Below are positions 56,978 through 64,000 of a stretch of 64,000 bases of DNA, in pieces. The DNA is taken from contig NBAZ01000020.1 in the NCBI GenBank assembly GCA_002794735.1, positions 362,632-426,631 of the forward strand. Reading direction: 5' to 3'. Source of the stretch: Pyrrhoderma lamaoense (taxonomy: Eukaryota; Basidiomycota; Agaricomycetes; Hymenochaetales; Hymenochaetaceae). How positions within the stretch are numbered: position 1 is the first letter of the stretch; each line of letters begins with the position of its first letter. The notes beneath the pieces were generated by a model, which worked only from the letters and a program-made list of their open reading frames with translations, had not been told where the DNA came from and made no database searches. Both the position numbers and the translations under genes were made by a program.

Positions 56978-59900
56978 ACACGGCATGTGAGGGCAATGAC
57001 TCGGTTTTCTCTTTTTTCCTATGGCCAATTTCAGAAAAAATGGACAAAAACACTAATACAAAATCAGAAAATGTCAAAACTTCTGTAAAAAAATGTTGTA
57101 CTTCTAACCCTGTAACCTTTAAAAATGACTCTACTTCTTCTGCCTCCTTTTCTTCTAATAAAACTATTTATTCTAACTCTTTGGCCGAGTCATTAAAACC
57201 CGTGAAACCAAAAACACGACGACAGGACCTGTTAGAGCCGTTTTCAAATCTTTGGATGGTGTAAAGGATACGAGAAGACTCTGACAGTCAAATACATCCA
57301 GTGTTACTCTCCCTTATTCCAGAGGGGCGCAGAGAAGAAGTGATAGATGAATTATTGGAGGAAATATGGAGGATGGGTAAGGAGGATGCAGAGGTGGCGG
57401 TAGGGATGATGAGGGAGCCAATTCGGTTTGTGAAAGGAGGCAGGGGAGGCAGTTGACGGTCCCAGTTACGGTTACAAGACTGGACAACAGCTCACGAATA
57501 GGCACTAGAGCTCTTGTTGACGGTGGGTGCACAGGATCATGCATTAATCAGCGTTTCGTCATAGACTACCAAATACCTACACGCAAAACACCACTTGCGA
57601 TACCAGTCTATAATGCTGATAGCACTCTTAACAAGAATGGCTCAATCAGGGAGTTCGCTACCTTGCAACTAACTATTGATGATCACTCTGAGCGCATTGA
57701 CCTCGCTGTCACGGACCTAGGGGACACGGACTTGTTTCTCGGGCACGATTGGTTAAAAATCCACAACCCCTCAATTGACTGGACTGATGCAACACTGTGT
57801 TTTAACCGATGCTCAGCCCAGTGTGGTTATAACCAAGCCAACCGCGAAAGAGAACAAGATGTGGAGATCGGGCTGAACCCAGAGGATGATCTAAAACCAG
57901 GGGATCGAATCTTCTTCTTCGACTGGGACCGATATGTTGAAAAGAATTGTCGAATAGTGCAGCGGAGACCACAGGAGGTGACCCCTGACTATGTTAGGGA
58001 CTTCCCTGAGGTCTTCAGCGAAGAAGAATTCGATCACCTCCCAGAACAACGTCCTTGGGACCATGCTATCGAGCTCACCCCAGGTTTTTCCCCAGCTGAT
58101 TGCAAAGTCTACCCACTTAATCGAGAGGAGCAACGGGTTCTTGATGAATTTCTGGCAGAAAATCTACGAAACGGTCGCATTCGCCCTTCTAAATCACCCA
58201 TGGCATCACCCTTCTTCTTTGTCAAAAAGAAGGATGGCAAACTTCGTCCGTACAAGACTATCGTAAGCTTAATCAGGGGACAGTCAAAAATAAGTACCCA
58301 CTACCCCTGATTCAAGAGCTTATCGATAAGACAAACAAGCCAAATACTTCACCAAGCTTGATGTCCGTTGGGGCTACAACAATATACGCATAAAAGAAGG
58401 AGACGAGTGGAAAGCAGCTTTCAAAACTAACCGAGGGCTGTTCGAACCTACGGTAATGTTCTTTGGGCTAACCAACTCACCAGCCACTTTCCAAAGCTTC
58501 ATGAACTCTATCCTAAAAGACCTGGTAGATGAGGGGTATGTCATTGTTTATCTGGACGACATTCTCATCTACACCATGGACTTGAAAGAGCATGACTGTA
58601 TTGTGTGACAGGTGCTAGAAATCCTAAAGCGGAATCGACTGTACCTACGATTCGAGAAGTGCACTTTTGCTCAAAGCACTATTGAATACTTAGGCTTTAT
58701 CGTAGGCAATGGAGAGATCTGCATGGACGCAAAGAAAGTTGAAGCCATCCAAACCTGGCCAGAACCCAAGAACCTCACAAATGTCCAATCATTCCTGGGT
58801 TTCTGCAACTTCTATCGTCGATTCATAAAAACTTTAGCAAAATAGCAACTTCTTAACCGGTTGACTGGAAATGTGGAGTGGCAGTGGGGAGAGGAGGAGC
58901 AGAAGACTTTTGAGGGTTTGAAGGAGGCAGTAAAGAGTTTCCTGGTGTTGGCAGTGCCCACAGACGAAGACCCATTCAGAGTCGAGAGCGATGCATCAGA
59001 TTTTGCAGTTGGAGCGATCTTGTCTCAGAAACAGGAAGGCAAATGGTGCTCTATTGCATACTTCTCCCAATCCATGTCACAAGCAGAACGCAACTACGCA
59101 ATCTATAACAAGGAGATGCTAGCAATCATGCCTGCCTTGTGGGAATGGAGGCAGTATCTTTTAGGAGCCAAGCACCCCGTTGAAGTATGGACAGACCACA
59201 AAAACCTATCCTACTTCAAAGCTCCACAAGATCTGAACCGCAGACAAGCACGATGGGTTACTGAACTGGCTGATTACGACTTACGAATTGTACCAAAGCT
59301 GGAAAAGAGATGGAAAAGGCTGACCTCCTTTCGAGACGAGCGGATCATGAGAGGGGGAGAATGACAACAAAAATGTCACTTTGCTGAAGCCTGAGTGGTT
59401 TATTCACGATGTAACCATTGAATCTCTTGACACAAATTTGGTCCAAAGAATCAAAGACAGTTGTAAACCAATAGACAAGTCAGTTAAAAAGGCACTAGAC
59501 ACAGGAAACAAGGAATGGAGACGCGAAGATGAGGGCTTGGTATTTGGGAGCACAGGCTGTATGTGCCACGGGACGCAAAGCTACGAGAAGATATCATCAG
59601 AGTACACCATGATGACCCTCTCACAGGCCACCCAGGGCAACATAAGACTCATGAACTGATTACACGGAGTTACTGGTGGCCTGGAATCTCTGCTCAAGTG
59701 CGTACATATGTCTCAGGCTGCGAAGCTTGCCAAAGAACCAAGGCTCATCGAGAAAGGAAACATGCCCGCTAAACCCCAATGAGATACCATCAAAACCATG
59801 GGAGGTCATCTCTGTAGATCTAATTGGTGAACTACCAGAATCACGAGGGTTCAATGCCATATGCGTAATTGTGGATCGCTTTAGCAAGCAGATACATGCT

Positions 59901-60938
59901 ATCCCCACCAACACAGAGCTGACTTCGGAAGGTATGGCAAAGATCTATCGTGACCAGGTATTCAGGCTCCACGGCATCCCTCGGAAGGTTATCAGTGATC
60001 GGGGACCACAATTCGAGTCTAGTTTCATGAAAGACCTATACTGATTACTGGGGATAGAAGCGAATCCATCCACTGCATACCATCCCCAAACTGATGGCCA
60101 GACTGAGCGAATCAACCAAGAGATCGAGCAATACCTTCGAATCTATGTCAACTTCAGACAGAACGACTGGGCAGACTGGCTAGCTATTGCAGAGTTTGCT
60201 TACAATGACAAAGTACAAGCATCTACGGGCCACTCACCATTCTTTGTCAACCATGGTTGTCATCCTTACAAAGGCTCCAACCCTCGTGTAATAGCTCGTA
60301 ATGAATCTGCCCAGCAGTTCAAAGAACGCATGAGCAAAGTTCAAGAGGAAGTAGGGGCTAGTCTGAAGATGGCAGCGGAGATGATGAAACGGTTCTATGA
60401 CAGAACTAAAGGGGAATCTATTGCATACAAGAAAGGCGACAAGGTCTGGCTGGAAGCTACCAACATAACTACCAAACGACCCATGAAAAAGTTAGACGAT
60501 AAAAGACTGGGTTCGTTCACAATCATAGAAAAGGTTGGCAAAGCTGCATACAAGTTGAAGCTACCAGACACTTGGAGAATTCACCCCGTATTCAATGAAG
60601 TTCTGTTATCCCCATATCACTCTCCCCAGTTCGAGTCACAACAACGACCACCACCACCGCCGCCAGAGATTGTAGACGGGAATGAAGAATGGGAAGTGGA
60701 GGAAGTGTTAGGAGCTAGGATAGTAGGACGTGGAGCGTTGCAGTTCAAGGTGAAGTGGAAAGGGTATTCGCATGAGCACGATCAGTGGTTGCCAGCAAGT
60801 TACTTGAAGAATGCGCCCAAGGTCGTAGCTGAGTTTTACCGACAAAACCCATTGGCTCCTTGCAAGCTACATAGTGTGGATTTCCAGCAACTACCATTCC
60901 AACCTGTCTATCAGTTCACTGACCCACTTGCAGAATAG
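56974..60938 (+). pseudogene. pol: C3 pol: protease, RT, RNase H, integrase, chromodomain
   Basis: ATG 56974 lies inside the gag stop (ATGA). The first part (to TAA 57262) is a Ser/Thr/Asn-rich linker. The protease (57453 on) reads [10 protein letters not shown] where C1 and C2 have VDSGC. The RT runs from [12 protein letters not shown] (58230) to the intact YLDD motif (58549-58560). RNase H (58861-59364) has ESDASDFAVGAILSQ, AIYNKEMLAI and TDHKNL. Integrase (59563-60300) has HHCC parts (GHPGQHKTHELI, CEACQRTKAH), VDRFSKQIHAIP, ISDRGPQFESSF and TDGQTERINQE. The last frame (60330-60938) carries a Pro run and chromodomain (EEWEVEEVLGARIVG, FKVKWKGYSHEHDQWLPASY). Breaks at about 58250, 58333, 58840, 59300, 59544, 59765 and 60041 are mostly single-base. 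Confidence 0.9.
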
Positions 60939-60958
60939 AAAACGAGGACGTTTTGCAT

Positions 60959-60971
60959 AAGGAGGGGGTGA
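60959..60971 (+). promoter_or_regulatory. C3 polypurine tract
   Basis: AAGGAGGGGGTGA abuts the 3' LTR start (60972), 20 bp after the pol stop. It is the expected plus-strand DNA primer. B1 and B2 have the closely related GAAGGGGGGTGA at the same place. Confidence 0.75.
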
Positions 60972-61284
60972 TGTCATGAATGGAAACAAACTTGTAGTTA
61001 TTTCTTTTATTTTCTTCTTATTTCTCTTCTATCACGTAAATGGTTACTAAGAGGGTTACCGGTTGTCATGTGACTGGCTTAGTCACTGGGAGTCAGGTGA
61101 TCGGGTGCTACGTAGTTATTACCTCATACTTTTCCCAGGATCATTAGATATATAAGACCGCTTAGTAGCTCATGTATAACTTAGCTTTGTTCTTGTCTTA
61201 TCCCGGTACCTCAATACATTTGTCCCCACTTTGTGTTGCTCACACTTAGTACTTATCAAGTAGAGGCTCTGCTGGTCGCTGACA

Positions 61285-62381
61285 CACAGTACCAAGTCCA
61301 TTGGAAAGGATACTCTCATGATCATGACTAATGGGTGAAAATAGATGACTTGGCTAACTCAGTGGAGTTAGTAGCCAAATACCATCAGCTGCACAAAAAG
61401 GCACACAGATGGAATGGACTAGATGATTGGTTAAAGAAGAATCTCGATCCAAATGACTCAGAGTAAACATGAGTCATAACACAGCCCGAACCAGGGGCAC
61501 CTCTCCTTAAACTATTTGTGCCACAGCGCTCATAGATAAGGACTTTTATTCGGTCAGGGACCAGCTTTCCCTTATACTGAAACATGAAGTTGAACGGAAT
61601 AACTTCTTACTCTGGTGGAGTGTGGCAACACACTCTAGGAGTTACTATATGAATAGAACTCTAACAAAAAACCAATTTGGGATAGTAAGGGCCCCAAATT
61701 ATGGACATATATAAAAGGCAATCACGGCATTCAACTAAGGACAACCTTTTTTCTACAGCTCCCTTATCTCATGCCCTCTGCAGATATGGAAGCACTAGCT
61801 TTTCACAATATAGACAATTGTAATGACAACTCCGACGACAAGGACATTCTTGTCACTTACTCCAGATGCACAATATCTTCTGGTGAAGATCTCCTCTCCA
61901 ACCACGCCAGGCCTCAGCTTGCACCTGGAGATAACAATTCCCCTACTAGTGATCCAACAATTAATAGACCAGCCCCTAGCAGTCATACACCTCTCTCGAG
62001 ATGGCATGACATCATATCCAACATTCCCCTTTGGAACTCAAGACCTGCAACAACCCACAAGTCAATCACCTCTTGTAGGAAACATTTAGTGGACAACACT
62101 CAGCTACACACCACATTGAAGCAATGCATAAGCTATAAGTATTTTGTGCTTTTATAGCCTGTACTGAAAACCATAACAACAATGTGGTTATTGTCTACTG
62201 GAGAACAATGAAACTGGACACACATGACTAATCAACAGTTACGTGCCCTCTTGTATTTCAAGGAGTACCTCTCTATCCCAGAGCAAATTAATAGAATAGG
62301 ATTGGAACAAACTGGCTCACCATAGGACAATTTAATTCAACTCTCTGGAATGTTCTTTCACTATAACGAATGGTATGAAAT
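61285..62381 (+). pseudogene. D3 end of chromodomain and start of ORF3
   Basis: It continues D3 after C3: YQVHWKGYSHDHD (TAA/TGA at the next Gln/Trp codons) to DDWLKKNLDPNDSE and TAA ~61464. The spacer with the TATA box follows. ORF3 starts at ATG 61771 (MPSADMEALAFHNIDN) and stays open for 128 codons to TAG 62155, then is readable to TGTTCTTTCACTATAACG. It stops at GAAAT (62377-62381), where A6 is inserted. Confidence 0.7.
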
Positions 62382-64000
62382 TGTTACGGGATTGGAGGTT
62401 TGAAGATTCGTGAATCATCGGCTAGGTTGGAGATCAAACACAAACCAAATATAGGAAGCTGCAAATCCTGCCTATTACGAACAATAGCAAACTCAGCCAT
62501 GTCACACAGGGAAGTCCTCTCTCAAGATGAAGAAAGGCCTGCAGTGTTTGAACGACTACATGCGCAGCCAGCAGAGCCATTGCTGGATCAAGTCCGTGGT
62601 TGGATAGAATCGCGGCAAAGGTCGGAAACTAGGGCCTTACCAAATCCTACAGGAGACATAGGTGTTCGTATAGCAGTACATGAAGCAGAACGAACTAGCG
62701 AATCTCAAGTACACAGTCAGGTGGAACGAGTCCCCTGGTACCAGACCAGGGTAGGGTGTATTAATTGCAAGAAGACTTATTCGTTACAATTGGACCTCTA
62801 CAGGATCACTTGGACAACTCTCTTCGAGATGGGAGTGGATGCTACCGAGTTTACAGTACAGGTACAGAAGTACTGGACAGACAATTCTATTTGAGAATTC
62901 CCTCATTGGGAACAAGATGTATGGACCTTTCACTACATTACATTCTTGGAGATAAGAAGGAAGGAAAAGGTCTGGAGTCAAGTCAGGATTGTTGTCTTAA
63001 CGAATATGGAGCATACTGGACACCAGCACGAAGAACAGTGCAGCAGTAATGTGGTTCACTATCAAGTGATACCAAAGGATCCCCCAGAATGAGGAATACT
63101 ATTACTCCGTCAGCTACCAAGGAAAGTCTATGATCATCTCAAGTTAATCGATGTGCCTGAATACATACGATGGGGATATCACCAATACTTCAATGCCAAA
63201 CAACGTGTGGCCTGCTGGGTCGGCATGGACCATTCAGGGTCTTTGTGGAGTGAACGCACAACACGCTTCAGCCACAATTGGAGTTATCTAGGGTTTAGGG
63301 CAGTGGACCCTAACTCAGGGTCAGGAGATTGGGAATCTCTCTAGATCAGATCTAAGGGTCTCAGGGTCTCAGGGAGTAATGCGATCGTATGGACTGCGGA
63401 GCAGGGATGTTAAGGGTTCAGACATGTGTGGGATACACAGGGTCTTCAGGGACTTGTGGAGCAAGTGCCCTTAAGGTTATGATTAGGATAAAGGAATACC
63501 CATAGCATAATGGGTGTTGATGAAGGCTATAAAAGCAGGACTTTTGGACATCATAGAGTAGATTGTTCAGACTCACTTATAGCCAATAACTGGTGGTAAC
63601 AACCAACAACTGTTGGTAAAAGCCATCATCTGGTAATAAATTCTTAACTACACTTGAAGTACAATACCTACGCTTAGTCAAGATTGTCGTTAGCTGGCAA
63701 AGGTGTTGTTTTAAGGGTATCTGTATTGTGGTAGAACATCTAGCTTTCTCTAACATTGTTACTTGTTCTCTATCGCTGTACAGTGAGGAGACTACTTCTA
63801 TACTCTCCAAGAAGGACCACATTATCGTACTACGAGTTATTGCATCGGCATCGTTTAGGTTGAATCAATACCTTGGTCGACACCTCGTGTGATTACCTCT
63901 TTGTCACAATCTACTTGTAGTGTCCTCGGCATTTGGCACGATGACTTCAAGACCCCCTACCTTGAAGAAGCACCAACTGCTTGTTAGCTTTAACTGGACT
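62382..64000 (+). mobile_element. Family A copy A6, running off the window
   Basis: It starts TGTTACGGG inside D ORF3 and covers ~1.62 kb of the ~1.76-kb element. The 281-aa frame is broken by TGA at 62892 (as in A5) and TGA near 63091. The TATA box is at ~63527-63534. The end and the right-hand target duplication lie beyond the window. The left flank is GAAAT. Confidence 0.85.

Larger units (their letters stand above)
55144..61284 (+). mobile_element. C3 chromovirus, youngest full-length C copy (6,141 bp)
   Basis: LTRs 55144-55456 and 60972-61284 (313 bp each, about six differences by eye). It has a perfect 5-bp duplication CACAG (55139-55143, 61285-61289) and lies in the D3 chromodomain region. 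Most coding frames are near-complete and broken mainly by 1-2-nt deletions. Confidence 0.95.

Noticed and set aside
1..64000. tRNA, rRNA or bacterial-type operon, CRISPR or plasmid origin signals
   Set aside because: No such structures were recognised by eye on either strand. All repeats seen are explained by LTR elements, the E repeat or codon repeats.

Overview
The window looks like a transposon-rich region of a filamentous fungus, most probably a basidiomycete. The evidence is a host nucleoporin gene with 57-75 nt introns and a thick nest of chromodomain-bearing Ty3/gypsy retrotransposons of the Tf1/sushi type. No rRNA, tRNA, CRISPR array or bacterial operon was seen. Only the first ~2 kb is ordinary host DNA. 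It holds the 3' end of an unrecognised plus-strand gene (1-507) and a complete minus-strand Nup53/Nup35-type (MPPN) nucleoporin gene (687-1986, six exons including an 18-nt microexon).

From ~2.4 kb to the end the DNA is retroelements inserted into one another. I use local family names. A: LTR-like units of ~1.76 kb (TGTTACGGG...GTAACA) that carry a 281-aa ORF with no recognised relative. B1 and B2: two chromoviruses on the minus strand with ~0.49-0.53 kb LTRs. C1, C2, C3: full-length ~6.1-kb chromoviruses with ~314-bp LTRs. D+, D- and D3: a third chromovirus, with extra ORFs downstream of integrase. F: an LTR fragment. There are also two halves of a Ty1/copia element, an AT-rich repeat E (two copies) and an unknown decayed ORF region H.

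Layout: A solo element 2567-4323 (5-bp duplication ATAGA). Older A copy 4336-4469, continued at 49567. B1 3' LTR and body 4470-10264. B1 5' LTR 10265-10637, continued at 49449-49566. The whole 45-kb interval 4470-49566 is bracketed by one perfect 5-bp duplication, GAAGC. Inside it lie A2 with C1 (10638-17121), F and E1 (17122-18136), inverted copia gag-protease (18137-19249), H (19712-20776), copia pol (20777-23030), A3 plus D+ (23031-27495), C2 (27496-33643), the rest of D+ (33644-37486), B2 with A4 nested in it (37487-43486), the end of D ORF3 and ORF4 (43487-44637), and D- plus A7 in reverse (44633-49448). To the right come a B2 solo LTR, a partial C LTR, E2, A5, D3 split by C3, and A6 running off the end.

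In the intact ancestors each chromovirus would make Gag (capsid plus CCHC knuckle) and Pol (protease, reverse transcriptase, RNase H, integrase, chromodomain) for copy-and-paste transposition. In B, C and F the sequence just inside the 5' LTR is complementary to LTR sequence downstream of the TATA box, as in Tf1-type self-priming. Family C has a conserved ATGA overlap between gag and pol. Almost every copy is broken by stops, many explained by CpG to TpG/CpA change, and by indels.

The features most deserving a second look are the A-element ORF (two intact copies), the D accessory ORFs with their own TATA boxes, the block 10638-49448 whose two ends abut inside the A sequence as if a circle had been inserted, and a near-identical inverted D+/D- tract whose edge coincides with the C2 insertion.
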